Shown piece after piece: positions 8,506 through 17,313 of a DNA stretch of 64,000 bases. The stretch's first letter is position 1; every line of letters begins with the position of its first letter. Origin of the DNA: an uncultured Cohaesibacter sp. (GTDB lineage Bacteria; Pseudomonadota; Alphaproteobacteria; Rhizobiales; Cohaesibacteraceae); assembly GCF_963676485.1 (NCBI RefSeq), contig NZ_OY781114.1:930001-994000 (forward strand), written 5' to 3'. A program made the position numbers and the translations under genes. The notes beneath the pieces were generated by a model, which worked only from the letters and a program-made list of their open reading frames with translations, was not told the DNA's origin and ran no database searches.

Positions 8506-9827
8506 TGACTGATGCAACCAACACACAGGGCGAAACCATCGCCACGAGCTCGCAACGCGATCTGGGTCTGAAAAAGCGCTACGGCAAAGAACGTCGCTTT
8601 CAGGCTCTGGGCATCACCGCCATCATTCTGGGCGTGCTGTTCCTCGTGATGCTATTCCTGTCCATCGTCACGAAAGGCTACTCTGCCTTTCAGCAGACAA
8701 AGATTCATCTTGATCTCTATCTCAATGCCGAGTTGATCGACCCGTCCGGCAACCGCGATATCAGCACCATCCAGATGCCGATCCGCTACAACAAGGTTCT
8801 GGCACAGGCCATTGCCAAGGCCGTTGGTCTGGACCCCAATGACAAGGCGACACGCAAGCAGCAGCGCGTGGCAAAAAGCCTTCTTTCAAAGGGGGCATCG
8901 GTCGATCTGCGCGATCTGGTCGTTGCCAATCCTGACCTGATCGGCACCCGGATTGATTATTGGGCATTGGCAGATGGCGACGTCGACAGCTTCGTCAAAG
9001 GCCAGATCCCGCGCGATGTGCCTGAAACGCAGCGATTGGTCAAGGATGCCCAGATCGCTTATATCGATCAGCTCGTTAAAGAAGGGACGATGGAGAAGCA
9101 ATTCAACACCAACCTGTTCCTGAACGGCCCGTCGTCCCGACCGGAATCGGCTGGTATCGCCGTGGCGGTCATGGGCTCCATCTTCATGATGTTGATCGTG
9201 TTGGTGTTGGCTTTGCCAATCGGGGTTGCCGCTTCCATCTATCTGGAGGAATTCGCTCCCAAAAACCGCTGGACCGACCTTATCGAGGTGAATATCAACA
9301 ACCTCGCTGCGGTGCCTTCCATCGTATTTGGTCTGTTGGGACTGGCTGTGTTCATCAATTTTGCCGGTCTGCCGCGGTCCGCGTCGATTGTCGGCGGTCT
9401 GGTTCTGACCCTGATGACGCTGCCAACCATCATTATTGCAACCCGCTCGGCTCTCAAGGCTGTCCCGCCTTCCATACGTGAAGCCGCGCTGGGAGTTGGC
9501 GCCTCCAAGACACAGGCAACGTTCCATCATGTTCTGCCACTGGCAACGCCGGGCATTCTGACTGGAACGATTATTGGTCTGGCGCAGGCCCTTGGTGAGA
9601 CCGCGCCGCTTCTGATGATCGGCATGGTGGCCTTCATCAAGGACTTCCCCACGACACCGCTTGATCCGGCAACGGCCCTGCCCGTCCAGATCTATATGTG
9701 GTCTGGCGAAGCACAACGCGCCTTCACGGAGCGGACCTCCGCTGCGATCCTGATCCTTCTGGCGTTTCTTGCGCTGATGAATATTTCTGCGGTGCTTCTG
9801 CGTCGCCGCTTTGAGCGCCGCTGGTAA
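8505..9827 (+). CDS. pstA: Phosphate ABC transporter permease PstA
   Basis: 440 residues. The first helix is near residues 38-58. A hydrophilic insert (about 60-210) typical of long alphaproteobacterial PstA follows. The permease core then has NINNLAAVPSIVFGLLGLAVF and the cytoplasmic EAA loop REAALGVGASKTQATFHHVLP, which contacts the ATPase. It partners PstC in the membrane. The ATG at 8505 overlaps the pstC stop. About 90 bases separate it from pstB. Confidence 0.95.
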   Translation: MTDATNTQGETIATSSQRDLGLKKRYGKERRFQALGITAIILGVLFLVMLFLSIVTKGYSAFQQTKIHLDLYLNAELIDPSGNRDISTIQMPIRYNKVLAQAIAKAVGLDPNDKATRKQQRVAKSLLSKGASVDLRDLVVANPDLIGTRIDYWALADGDVDSFVKGQIPRDVPETQRLVKDAQIAYIDQLVKEGTMEKQFNTNLFLNGPSSRPESAGIAVAVMGSIFMMLIVLVLALPIGVAASIYLEEFAPKNRWTDLIEVNINNLAAVPSIVFGLLGLAVFINFAGLPRSASIVGGLVLTLMTLPTIIIATRSALKAVPPSIREAALGVGASKTQATFHHVLPLATPGILTGTIIGLAQALGETAPLLMIGMVAFIKDFPTTPLDPATALPVQIYMWSGEAQRAFTERTSAAILILLAFLALMNISAVLLRRRFERRW

Positions 9828-9916
9828 GCCAGCGACGCACGGAACAACCGGTTTGAATGGCCGGGCAGCCCCAAATGAGATGGCGCCCCGCTCACAGGAC
9901 AAAGAAAGCATTGACC

Positions 9917-10723
9917 ATGCAGGATACCAACCAAAACTTTCAGCAGGATAGCGATATCCGCGCCAACCCGATCAAGATGTCTGGCGAAAAGGTAAACGTC
10001 CATTATGGCGCCAAACAGGCGCTGTTTGATGTCGATCTCAAGATCGAGGAAAATCAGGTGACGTCGCTCATCGGTCCGTCCGGTTGTGGCAAATCCACCT
10101 TCCTGAGATGTCTCAACCGGATGAATGACACCATTGATATCTGTCGTGTGGGCGGCAAGATCATGCTCGACAGCACAGATATCTATAACACCGACGTGGA
10201 TGTCGTCGAGCTACGCGCGCGCGTAGGCATGGTGTTCCAGAAGGCGAACCCGTTCCCGAAAAGCATTTTCGAGAATGTCGCCTATGGTCCGCGCATCCAT
10301 GGCCTTTGCCGTACCAAGGCTGAAATGGACGAAGTGGTTGTCACCTCTTTGCAGAAGGCAGGCCTGTTCGAGGAAATCAAGGATCGCCTTGATGAACCGG
10401 GCACGGGGCTTTCCGGTGGTCAGCAACAGCGTCTTTGCATCGCCCGCGCGATTGCCGTCAGCCCGGAAGTCATTTTGATGGATGAGCCCTGCTCAGCTCT
10501 TGACCCCATCGCTACGGCGAAGGTTGAGGAACTGATCGACGAGCTGCGCGAGAATTATACGATTGTCATCGTGACACATTCCATGCAACAGGCAGCGCGT
10601 GTTTCCCAGCGGACAGCCTTTTTCCATATGGGCAATCTGGTTGAAGAAGGTCCGACCGACCACATCTTCACCAATCCCGAAGACAAGCGCACCCAGGATT
10701 ACATCACCGGCCGCTTTGGTTAA
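9917..10723 (+). CDS. pstB: Phosphate ABC transporter ATP-binding protein PstB
   Basis: 268 residues from ATG 9917; longer in-frame starts exist at 9857 and a TTG at 9911, and the ribosome site is weak. Visible motifs are Walker [11 protein letters not shown]-loop VFQKANPFP, signature [14 protein letters not shown], Walker [14 protein letters not shown] and the switch histidine in VTHSMQQA. The combination KANPFPKSI and SMQQAARVS is specific to PstB. It powers phosphate import and, with PhoU, is part of the signal that keeps PhoR inactive when phosphate is plentiful. Confidence 0.95.
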   Translation: MQDTNQNFQQDSDIRANPIKMSGEKVNVHYGAKQALFDVDLKIEENQVTSLIGPSGCGKSTFLRCLNRMNDTIDICRVGGKIMLDSTDIYNTDVDVVELRARVGMVFQKANPFPKSIFENVAYGPRIHGLCRTKAEMDEVVVTSLQKAGLFEEIKDRLDEPGTGLSGGQQQRLCIARAIAVSPEVILMDEPCSALDPIATAKVEELIDELRENYTIVIVTHSMQQAARVSQRTAFFHMGNLVEEGPTDHIFTNPEDKRTQDYITGRFG

Positions 10724-10800
10724 GCAATTTGTTCGCCTTCTCTATCAGGCAAAAAGCTTTACCCTATTGAGAAACGTGCGAATTTTAGGAGAGATTCGAA

Positions 10801-11472
10801 ATGACCGAGCATACAGTCAGCTCATATGATGACGACCTGCGCAACCTGACCGGTCGCATTGCAGAAATGGGCGGCCAGGCAGAAAGCATGGTTGAAGAAG
10901 CCATCAACGCGCTGGTGCGTCAGGACGTAAAAGCAGCGCAGGCGACAGCCGCCAGAGACCGCGCCATCAACAAGATGGAGCAGGAAATTGAAGAGACCGC
11001 TGTTCTGATCATTGCCCGGCGCCAGCCGATGGCACAGGATCTGCGTCAGATCATCGCCGCCCTGCGCATCGCAACCGATCTGGAACGCGTTGCTGATCTG
11101 GGCAAGAATATCGCCCGCTCCATCAGCTCCATGGATGGCAAGACGCCTCCCAAACAGCTGTTGCATGGCATCGAGCATATGGCAGAGATTGTTCTGGACC
11201 AGATGCGTATGGTGTTGGACGCTTACACCACGTCTGACTCCAATACCGCTATAGCCGTTGTCAAGCGGGATGACGAAGTGGATGCGCTCTACAAATCCCT
11301 GTTCCGAGAATTCCTGACCTACATGATGGAAGACCCGCGCAATATTTCCTTCTGCGCCAATCTCCTGTTCGCTGCCAAGCATCTGGAACGCGTGGGCGAC
11401 CACGCCACGAATATTGCCGAAAGCGTTTATTATGTAGACACCGGCAAGGTTTTGGAAGACGGCGCCTTTTAG
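10801..11472 (+). CDS. phoU: Phosphate signalling protein PhoU
   Basis: 223 residues, all helical, with the two repeated three-helix PhoU bundles. Each repeat carries a metal-binding E/D-rich helix: RIATDLERVADLGKNIA in the first and AKHLERVGDHATNIAES in the second. TAGGAGAG precedes the ATG. PhoU bridges the Pst transporter and PhoR and represses the regulon in high phosphate. It sits 77 bases after pstB, in the classical position. Confidence 0.96.
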   Translation: MTEHTVSSYDDDLRNLTGRIAEMGGQAESMVEEAINALVRQDVKAAQATAARDRAINKMEQEIEETAVLIIARRQPMAQDLRQIIAALRIATDLERVADLGKNIARSISSMDGKTPPKQLLHGIEHMAEIVLDQMRMVLDAYTTSDSNTAIAVVKRDDEVDALYKSLFREFLTYMMEDPRNISFCANLLFAAKHLERVGDHATNIAESVYYVDTGKVLEDGAF

Positions 11473-11634
11473 CATCAAAGATCGGTCTTCGGACCGGTCT
11501 ATCCTTTGCCTTTATGGCATATACACTGGAACAGATCGGCCCCAATACCAGCTGGCCTGCTCTCTTTAAATGTCAGATCCGAGCGACATCCGATCCTGTC
11601 GACCGTCCGGATCGCAGAATGCGGAAAAGTGGTT

Positions 11635-12333
11635 ATGAGCCCCAAAGTCATGATCGTTGAAGATGAAGAAGCCCTCAGTCTTCTTCTTCGTTACAATCTG
11701 GAAGCCGAAGGCTATCAGGTCGAAGTGATCGCACGAGGAGATGAAGCAGAGAGCCGGCTGCAGGAAACCCTGCCGGACCTTCTTCTATTGGACTGGATGC
11801 TGCCAGGCCTTTCTGGCATCGAGCTTTGCCGACGCCTGCGCGCCAAGCCCAAAACAGTCAAACTGCCAGTCATCATGCTCACGGCGCGCGGAGAGGAATC
11901 CGAGCGCATCCGGGGCCTGTCGACAGGGGCCGATGACTATGTCGTCAAACCTTTTTCCGTTCCCGAATTGATGGCGCGTGTGCGGGCCATTCTGCGCCGG
12001 GCCAGCCCGGATCTTGTAGCCACCATCCTCAAGGCTGGCGATCTGGAGCTCAATCGCGAGACCCATCGCGTCAAACGCGCGAACCGGGAGGTTACGCTGG
12101 GGCCAACAGAATATCGCCTGCTGGAATTCCTGATGCAGAATCCGGGCCGTGTCTATTCTCGCGAGCAGCTGCTGGATGGCGTCTGGGGCCATGATGTCTA
12201 TGTCGATGAACGGACTGTCGACGTGCATGTGGGCCGCTTGCGCAAAACCATCAATCGAGGCCGGGCGAAAGACCCGATCCGTACCGTGCGCGGATCTGGC
12301 TATAGCTTCGACGACCAGTTCTCGGTTGAATAG
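11635..12333 (+). CDS. phoB: Phosphate regulon response regulator PhoB
   Basis: 233 residues from ATG 11635, the usual PhoB length; an in-frame ATG at 11506 would add 43 unrelated residues. The receiver domain has acidic residues VEDEE, phosphoacceptor Asp53 (LLLLDWMLPG), Thr in MLTARGEE and Lys105 (VVKPFS). The OmpR-type winged helix has the recognition region DERTVDVHVGRLRKTIN and ends VRGSGYSFD. Phosphorylated by PhoR, it binds the Pho boxes at 5460-5499. It lies last in the cluster, 160 bases after phoU. Confidence 0.95.
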   Translation: MSPKVMIVEDEEALSLLLRYNLEAEGYQVEVIARGDEAESRLQETLPDLLLLDWMLPGLSGIELCRRLRAKPKTVKLPVIMLTARGEESERIRGLSTGADDYVVKPFSVPELMARVRAILRRASPDLVATILKAGDLELNRETHRVKRANREVTLGPTEYRLLEFLMQNPGRVYSREQLLDGVWGHDVYVDERTVDVHVGRLRKTINRGRAKDPIRTVRGSGYSFDDQFSVE

Positions 12334-12369
12334 CGCATCGGCATCAAAGCCAAAGACAGATATGATGAA

Positions 12370-12409
12370 AAAGGCCTTGTTTCTGTTTGAAACAAGGCCT
12401 TTGTTTTTT
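12370..12409 (+). terminator. Intrinsic terminator after phoB
   Basis: AAAGGCCTTGTTT (12370-12382) pairs perfectly with AAACAAGGCCTTT (12390-12402), followed by GTTTTTT. The arms begin with A and end with T runs, so it may also act for the convergent L,D-transpeptidase gene. Confidence 0.92.
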
Positions 12410-12438
12410 GGTGCGCCAACGTCAGGATTGGCACCGCA

Positions 12439-13959
12439 TTAGCGTGTCTTTATTTCGGTCAAACTCACACCGCGATTGATCAGCATGGAGAAGAGCCCCT
12501 TCTTCTTGGGTGCTTTCCGAGCTGGTTCCGCTTTCTTTCTTGCGATCTTTCTTGGCTTGGTGAGCTTTTTCTTGGCCACCTTATTCCGCACCGGTTGGGC
12601 AGCAGGAAGGTTCGGCTTGGTCAGCACGATAAAGTCGGTCCCCACCGGCGTCGTCTCGCGGCTGAAGCCGCGGTCAGAGATCGTAATCGAAGAGCCGCTA
12701 TTAACCAGAAGATCGATCTGGGCACGGACTTCTTCAGGGATTTCGATCCGGTCAAGCACATCACTGGACGCAATCAGAGCGCCTTTATCGGTATCCTGCG
12801 TCACGCCAAGACGGGTCTGCATGGTTTCATTATACCGATCCGTCAGGTTAACGGCCAACCAATCGAGTTTGCCGCTTTCGGTGCGCGAATGGATCGCGGT
12901 CAACAGGTGCGCTCCGAGGGGCTCTTGAGGATTCTTGATCATGATCGGCGCATCAAACAGAGGCTTGAAACGGGAGCGCACATAGATGTGGCCGGTCGGC
13001 ACGTCGCCCTTGCCCGCGGCATGGTACAGCGCAGTCAGCAAGGTCTTGTCGATGACGGCCTTAAGCGGCTTGTCGTCGCCCTCGATGCTATCTTTTCTGG
13101 ACTTGATGAAAGCCCGCACGGCCCTATAGGTGGCCTTGCCAGCCAGCCCATCCGGCTCACCGGCATCAAAGCCCAACTCATTGAGCACGACCTGCACTTC
13201 GCGCACCAGATTGCCGCGCGGCTGGCGGGTGATGAAGACCCGAATAGGAGAGTTATCGCGTTTCACCTGATCGAGCAAATTCAAACGCATGGACACTTTC
13301 GCGGCCAACGGATCTTCCGAAGGACGATCATCCAAAAGCGCGATCTTGCCATGTCCCTTGATAGGCTGCCCCGGGCCGAGGCTTAATTCTGTCAGCTTGT
13401 TGGCCAGTTGCACATCTTCGGGTTGGAAGAGCCTTTCGCTGCGGATCAGCTCTGGCTCGGCTTCGCGATTGGCGATGACAACATGCGCACCGCGTTCAGT
13501 CATGGAAAACAGCTTGCTTGCAAAGCCACGCGGCAAGCGCACACAGCCATGGGAGGCCGGATAGTTTGGCACTGAGCCGGATTCATGCAGCGCGATACCA
13601 GACCAGGTCAGTCGCTGCATATAGGGCATGGGTGCACTATCATAAATATTTGAATAATGCTGCCGCCTCTTCTCGAGAATGGAGAAGATGCCGGTCGGCG
13701 TCGAGTGGCCGGCCTTGCCGGTTGAGACCCGCGAGGTGGCAATGATCTCTTGCCCGCGATACACCCGCAATCGTTGATCCTTGCGCGAAACAATGATCTG
13801 CAATGGAGCTTCCTGATCGGCCTCCAGCGCAGCCTGCACAGCCTTTGAAGGACTATCCGTCGCTGCGATTGGATCCAGCGGCTTCTCGGACGCCATGGCG
13901 GAACCACTAGCGGACAAAATAAATCCTGCGGTAAACAGCAATCGCCCTTTGACGTTCAT
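12439..13959 (-). CDS. L,D-transpeptidase (YkuD) family protein with basic C-terminal tail
   Basis: 506 residues from ATG 13959, which has GGGGG six bases upstream and begins a signal peptide (MNVKGRLLFTAGFILSASGSAMA); a longer frame to 14049 is rejected. The YkuD domain (about 52-165) contains His125 and the catalytic SHGCVRL motif with Cys139. A peptidoglycan-binding-like segment (about 260-330; REVQVVLNELGFDAGEPDGLAG) follows. The last 55 residues are strongly basic (KKKLTKPRKIARKKAEPARK). Known relatives form 3-3 cross-links or attach lipoproteins to peptidoglycan. Which reaction applies here is unknown. Confidence 0.88.
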   Translation of the reverse strand: MNVKGRLLFTAGFILSASGSAMASEKPLDPIAATDSPSKAVQAALEADQEAPLQIIVSRKDQRLRVYRGQEIIATSRVSTGKAGHSTPTGIFSILEKRRQHYSNIYDSAPMPYMQRLTWSGIALHESGSVPNYPASHGCVRLPRGFASKLFSMTERGAHVVIANREAEPELIRSERLFQPEDVQLANKLTELSLGPGQPIKGHGKIALLDDRPSEDPLAAKVSMRLNLLDQVKRDNSPIRVFITRQPRGNLVREVQVVLNELGFDAGEPDGLAGKATYRAVRAFIKSRKDSIEGDDKPLKAVIDKTLLTALYHAAGKGDVPTGHIYVRSRFKPLFDAPIMIKNPQEPLGAHLLTAIHSRTESGKLDWLAVNLTDRYNETMQTRLGVTQDTDKGALIASSDVLDRIEIPEEVRAQIDLLVNSGSSITISDRGFSRETTPVGTDFIVLTKPNLPAAQPVRNKVAKKKLTKPRKIARKKAEPARKAPKKKGLFSMLINRGVSLTEIKTR

Positions 13960-14587
13960 TTTGACCCCCAAAAATCCAATCTGGTTCGCAGGTTCAGTCC
14001 AGCCCGTCATAAAAACACGTAAAGCGTTCGAGAGCAGTCCCACGACCATTGGCTCAATTGCACCATTTCTATCATCATTGCCCTTGGTTATGCCATAGTG
14101 AGCCTTAAAATCGCCCTAATATATAAAGATACGCACTTGCCCTTATTGCACAAGCAACCACAACTTTTATTGGCTCGCCTATACCATTCCCAAGGCTGCC
14201 CAAAAAATTATTTTACTTGCCCAAAAATTGGTCAAAACGCGATATTTCAAATTTTATTGACGAATATCGCTCGTCCAGAGAAATATTATTGCAATAGCAT
14301 TGCGTTATTCTATAATTTTTCAAAATATAACCTGCCTATACGATTAAAAATGCGACATTTAAGCATGCCTTCGTTTGGCCCTAATCACGCTTTGAAAGAT
14401 TTTTATTTATTTTTCCGAAAATATTCTCTATTTTTGTCGACTTCTAAAGACAAGGCCCAAACAGTTCCCCCGAAGTGCCTGTCAAATAGAACCGGGCCCA
14501 TGTCTTTTTACGTAACGACAGGAGCAACCCCCCGCTAGATTTCGCCCTCCCAGCGACGTCTACCAAACCGAAACCAAGGAGATAGAA
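13960..14587. other. AT-rich intergenic region without recognised gene
   Basis: About 630 bases, clearly more AT-rich than the surroundings between 14090 and 14450. A 146-codon frame at 14098-14538 shows no ribosome site, no family resemblance and an atypical composition, so it is not called. It should hold promoters for the L,D-transpeptidase and the PAS protein gene. Confidence 0.5.
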
Positions 14588-15112
14588 ATGACAATAACAA
14601 TTTCTCCTACCGGTATAGAAAAACAGTTTGGCGAAACTGAAATTCTCGTCAGCAGAACCGACAAGGATGGTTACATAACCTATTGCAACGCGTTCTTTAG
14701 GGATATCACGGGCTATGCCAACAAGAGCCTGGTCGGCCAGCCCCATAATTGTATGCGCCATCCTGAAATGCCTCGCTCCATCTTCAAGATCCTCTGGGAC
14801 GGCCTTGAAGAGAGAAGAGACATGTTTGCCTATATGCAGAATCTGACGACCACAGGAGACCATTATTGGACCTTTGCCCGTATCAGCCCATCGCGGGATG
14901 ATAAAGGCGAAGTGGTCGGCTATGAGGCTTCGAGCCGCGCGCCCAATCGCACCACGGTGCGGGAGGTCATCGCGCCTCTTTACAAGAGATTATGCGACAT
15001 CGAGAGCAAGTTTGAGGACGCGGACAAGAGCCTTGAGGCCGGTTGCGCTCATCTGAGCGCCTTGTTGCAGGAGAAATCGACCTCCTACCGGCGCTTTGTT
15101 CTGTCCCTCTAA
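14588..15112 (+). CDS. Stand-alone Aer-type PAS domain protein
   Basis: 174 residues. The ATG has an AAGGAG just upstream (14577-14582). A single PAS fold (about residues 15-120) has the Aer hallmark series ETEILVSRTDKDGYITYCN, GQPHNCMRHPEMPRSIFKILWD and DHYWTFARISPSRD. In Aer this domain binds FAD and reports redox state to a chemoreceptor HAMP and signalling domain. Here no transmembrane, HAMP or methyl-accepting domain follows, only about 50 predominantly helical residues. It may be a soluble sensor that acts on a separate partner. A terminator follows immediately. Confidence 0.85.
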   Translation: MTITISPTGIEKQFGETEILVSRTDKDGYITYCNAFFRDITGYANKSLVGQPHNCMRHPEMPRSIFKILWDGLEERRDMFAYMQNLTTTGDHYWTFARISPSRDDKGEVVGYEASSRAPNRTTVREVIAPLYKRLCDIESKFEDADKSLEAGCAHLSALLQEKSTSYRRFVLSL

Positions 15113-15150
15113 GGCAGAGCAAAAGCCAAGCTGATATGCTGATAGTCTGA

Positions 15151-15181
15151 AGGGCCGACATCTCCCATGCCGGCCCTTTTT
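15151..15181 (+). terminator. Intrinsic terminator after PAS protein gene
   Basis: AGGGCCG (15151-15157) and CGGCCCT (15171-15177) form a GC-rich stem with a 13-base loop, followed by TTTTT (15177-15181). Confidence 0.85.
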
Positions 15182-15250
15182 CGTTTCAAACCATCCTTGC
15201 ATGCATAAGAGCATGGCTAGCTTTTTCCAGAATTTGTTCACCTGAACCGT

Positions 15251-15264
15251 TTGATCAAAATCAA
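15251..15264. promoter_or_regulatory. Perfect FNR/FixK-type box
   Basis: TTGATCAAAATCAA matches the FNR/FnrL/FixK consensus TTGAT-N4-ATCAA at all ten fixed positions. It lies 70 bases after the terminator of the PAS gene and about 150 bases upstream of dapD, on an otherwise gene-free stretch. An FNR-activated start would be expected about 41 bases away, near 15299 on the plus strand. No good -10 element was identified. Function is inferred from the match alone. Confidence 0.65.
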
Positions 15265-15416
15265 GGTCTATGGCACTTCTCGCATTGACTTCGCAAACGC
15301 ATTGCTTATGGTTTGCGCAACAGCGAGATCATCCAGCCTCATGTTATTGGCAAAAAGGTGCGGATTGATCTTGCGAGCTTCATCACCATCAACATGACAA
15401 GCTGAAAGCAAGTGAC

Positions 15417-16271
15417 ATGACCCAAGTTGATCTGAGCGCGCTCCAGAGCACCATCGAAGCAGGCTTCGAAGCACGTGAATCCATCAATAGCAACACGACC
15501 GGCGACATCAGGGATGCAGTCGAGAAGGCTCTGACCCTGCTCGATAACGGCCGTGCGCGCGTTGCGGAAAAGGCAGAAGACGGCAACTGGGTTGTCAATC
15601 AGTGGCTTAAAAAAGCTGTTCTGCTGTCCTTCCGGCTCAATGCCATGGAAGTGATCAAGGGCGGTCCGGGCGACGCAACATGGTGGGACAAGGTTCCTTC
15701 CAAGTTCGAAGGCTGGGGCGGCATCGACTTTGAAAATGCCGGTTTCCGCGCCGTGCCAAACTGCACCGTGCGCCGCTCTGCCTTCATCGGCAAGGGCGTT
15801 GTGCTGATGCCATCTTTCGTCAATCTGGGGGCCTATGTTGATGAAGGCACCATGGTTGATACCTGGGCAACCGTCGGCTCCTGCGCGCAGATCGGCAAGA
15901 ATGTGCATCTTTCCGGTGGCGCTGGCATTGGCGGCGTTCTCGAGCCACTGCAGGCTGGCCCTGTCGTGATCGAAGACAACTGCTTCATCGGCGCCCGCGC
16001 CGAAGTGGCCGAAGGCGTTATCGTGCGCGAAGGCTCTGTTCTGTCCATGGGCGTCTATCTTGGTGCCTCCACCAAAATCATCGACCGCGCCACCGGCGAA
16101 ATCTTCATGGGTGAAGTTCCGCCTTATTCGGTTGTTGTCTCGGGCACCATGCCGGGCAAACCACTGCCGGACGGCACACCGGGCCCGAACCTTTACTGCG
16201 CCGTGATCGTCAAGCGCGTGGACGAGCGCACTCGCTCCAAGACCTCGATCAACGAGCTGCTGCGCGACTAA
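15417..16271 (+). CDS. dapD: 2,3,4,5-tetrahydropyridine-2,6-dicarboxylate N-succinyltransferase
   Basis: 284 residues, standard DapD length. An N-terminal helical domain (1-100; [25 protein letters not shown]) precedes a left-handed beta helix of hexapeptide repeats (about 105-235; [43 protein letters not shown]). The segment [15 protein letters not shown] is DapD-specific. It transfers succinyl from succinyl-CoA to tetrahydrodipicolinate in lysine/meso-DAP synthesis; dapE, a later step, is 1.7 kb downstream. The ribosome site is weak. Confidence 0.96.
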   Translation: MTQVDLSALQSTIEAGFEARESINSNTTGDIRDAVEKALTLLDNGRARVAEKAEDGNWVVNQWLKKAVLLSFRLNAMEVIKGGPGDATWWDKVPSKFEGWGGIDFENAGFRAVPNCTVRRSAFIGKGVVLMPSFVNLGAYVDEGTMVDTWATVGSCAQIGKNVHLSGGAGIGGVLEPLQAGPVVIEDNCFIGARAEVAEGVIVREGSVLSMGVYLGASTKIIDRATGEIFMGEVPPYSVVVSGTMPGKPLPDGTPGPNLYCAVIVKRVDERTRSKTSINELLRD

Positions 16272-16299
16272 GTCGCTCCTCATCAGCGCTAAATATGCG

Positions 16300-16335
16300 A
16301 AGTCCTGCCATTACACTGATGGCGGGACTTTTTTT
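16300..16335 (+). terminator. Intrinsic terminator after dapD
   Basis: AAGTCCTGCCAT (16300-16311) pairs with ATGGCGGGACTT (16319-16330) with one G-T wobble; seven T residues follow. Confidence 0.92.
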
Positions 16336-16345
16336 ATTTTTTAGC

Positions 16346-16376
16346 TTGACCTAGAGTGCACTCGAACATTTAGCCT
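16346..16376 (+). promoter_or_regulatory. MerR-type promoter/operator
   Basis: TTGACC (16346-16351) and a weak TAGCCT (16371-16376) are separated by 19 bases, the overlong spacer typical of MerR-controlled promoters. Inside the spacer is a perfect palindrome GAGTGCACTC (16354-16363). Sites of the form CTTGACCTAGAGTNNACTC are known for the AdhR/NmlR and CueR branch. It lies directly ahead of the MerR gene, so autoregulation is likely. Confidence 0.75.
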
Positions 16377-16404
16377 CCCTATTGATCGAAACAGGAGCTG
16401 ACCC

Positions 16405-16833
16405 TTGAAGATTGGAAATCTGGCAGATCTGACCGGCTTGTCCGTGCATACCATCCGCTATTACGAGAAGATCGGCCTTTTGCCCGATGCCTCTCGCGAC
16501 GCTGGCGGACGGCGGCAATATGGTATGGAAATCGCCAATTGGCTGACCTTTCTCAAGCATCTCAAGGCCACCGGCATGGGCATATCCAATATGGTTCGCT
16601 ATGCCCAGCTACGGGCCAAGGGCCCGCAGACGGCAGCGGCACGACGGCACATGCTGGAAGACCAGCGCATCGCCGTGCAACAACAGATAGACGCTCTGCA
16701 AGCGACGCTTCCCGTTCTCGATCAAAAAATCGAAATCTACAAGGACATGGAGAAAGCCCATGTCATGGAGGCAGATCATGCAAGAGACACAAACACAATC
16801 CCCCGCATACACCAGCCAGACGAGCGCTCTTGA
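16405..16833 (+). CDS. MerR family transcriptional regulator
   Basis: 142 residues starting at TTG 16405, with AGGAG eight bases upstream. The N-terminal winged helix reads KIGNLADLTGLSVHTIRYYEKIGLLPDASRDAGGRRQYG, followed by a long dimerisation helix (about 85-125). No cysteine cluster for metal binding is seen in the C-terminal part, which argues against a CueR or MerR metal sensor and for an AdhR/NmlR-like aldehyde or redox regulator. It overlaps the downstream decarboxylase-like gene by 56 bases, so the pair is one transcript and probably co-regulated. Confidence 0.9.
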   Translation: MKIGNLADLTGLSVHTIRYYEKIGLLPDASRDAGGRRQYGMEIANWLTFLKHLKATGMGISNMVRYAQLRAKGPQTAAARRHMLEDQRIAVQQQIDALQATLPVLDQKIEIYKDMEKAHVMEADHARDTNTIPRIHQPDERS

Positions 16834-17203
16834 ACGGGCCCGCGCCTATTGCGATGCACATCATCCCGGACTTGAGGACAATCTGAATGCCTGGTTCGGC
16901 GACATGCTGCCGGACTTCGGCGAGAGTCTGATCGAATGGGCGTATGGCCGGCATTATTCCCGCCCGGGCCTTGATAGCAAAAGCCGCCAGTTGGCTACCA
17001 TTGCCGCATTAACGGTTTTGGGCGGCCAGACGGCCCCCCAGCTCAAGATCAATATCGAGCATACCCTGGCGGTTGGGGCGAGCGAACAGGAGATCGTCGA
17101 GGTCATCTGGCAAATGGCCGTCTATGGCGGATTGCCCGCCGCCATCAACGGGCTCAACGTGGCCAAGGAAGTCTTTGCGGCAAGGCAACAGACTAAGCGA
17201 TAG
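16778..17203 (+). CDS. Carboxymuconolactone decarboxylase family protein
   Basis: 141 residues from ATG 16778, with GGAGG six bases upstream; this start lies inside the end of the MerR gene. The CMD fold motif is visible as RQLATIAALTVLGGQTAPQLKINIEHTLAVGASEQEIVEVIWQMAVYGGLPAAINGL. The histidine after NIE corresponds to the PcaC-type active-site region. There is no CxxC pair of the AhpD peroxidase type. Coupling to an AdhR-like MerR regulator suggests electrophile or aldehyde stress response rather than protocatechuate breakdown. That is inference. Confidence 0.87.
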   Translation: MQETQTQSPAYTSQTSALERARAYCDAHHPGLEDNLNAWFGDMLPDFGESLIEWAYGRHYSRPGLDSKSRQLATIAALTVLGGQTAPQLKINIEHTLAVGASEQEIVEVIWQMAVYGGLPAAINGLNVAKEVFAARQQTKR

Positions 17204-17245
17204 TCTAAAGGGCCGGTGGAAACTATCTTATCATTTGTCCCGAGC

Positions 17246-17313
17246 GATGAGCCGCGCTAGGCTTGTCTCATCATTCATTTGCAGGGCGCTACACGTGCAG
17301 CGCTCTTCAAATG
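17246..17313 (+). repeat. Two tandem hairpins in leader of DUF805 gene
   Basis: GATGAG (17246-17251) pairs with CTCATC (17267-17272), with an inner AGCC/GGCT. CATTTG (17276-17281) pairs with CAAATG (17308-17313), enclosing GGGCGCT/AGCGCTC around an ACACGTGC loop. They lie just upstream of the DUF805 start and without a T tract, so they are leader structure rather than a clear terminator. Confidence 0.5.

Noticed and set aside
14098-14538. 146-codon frame in the AT-rich gap
   Set aside because: No ribosome binding site, no recognisable domain, composition like non-coding DNA.
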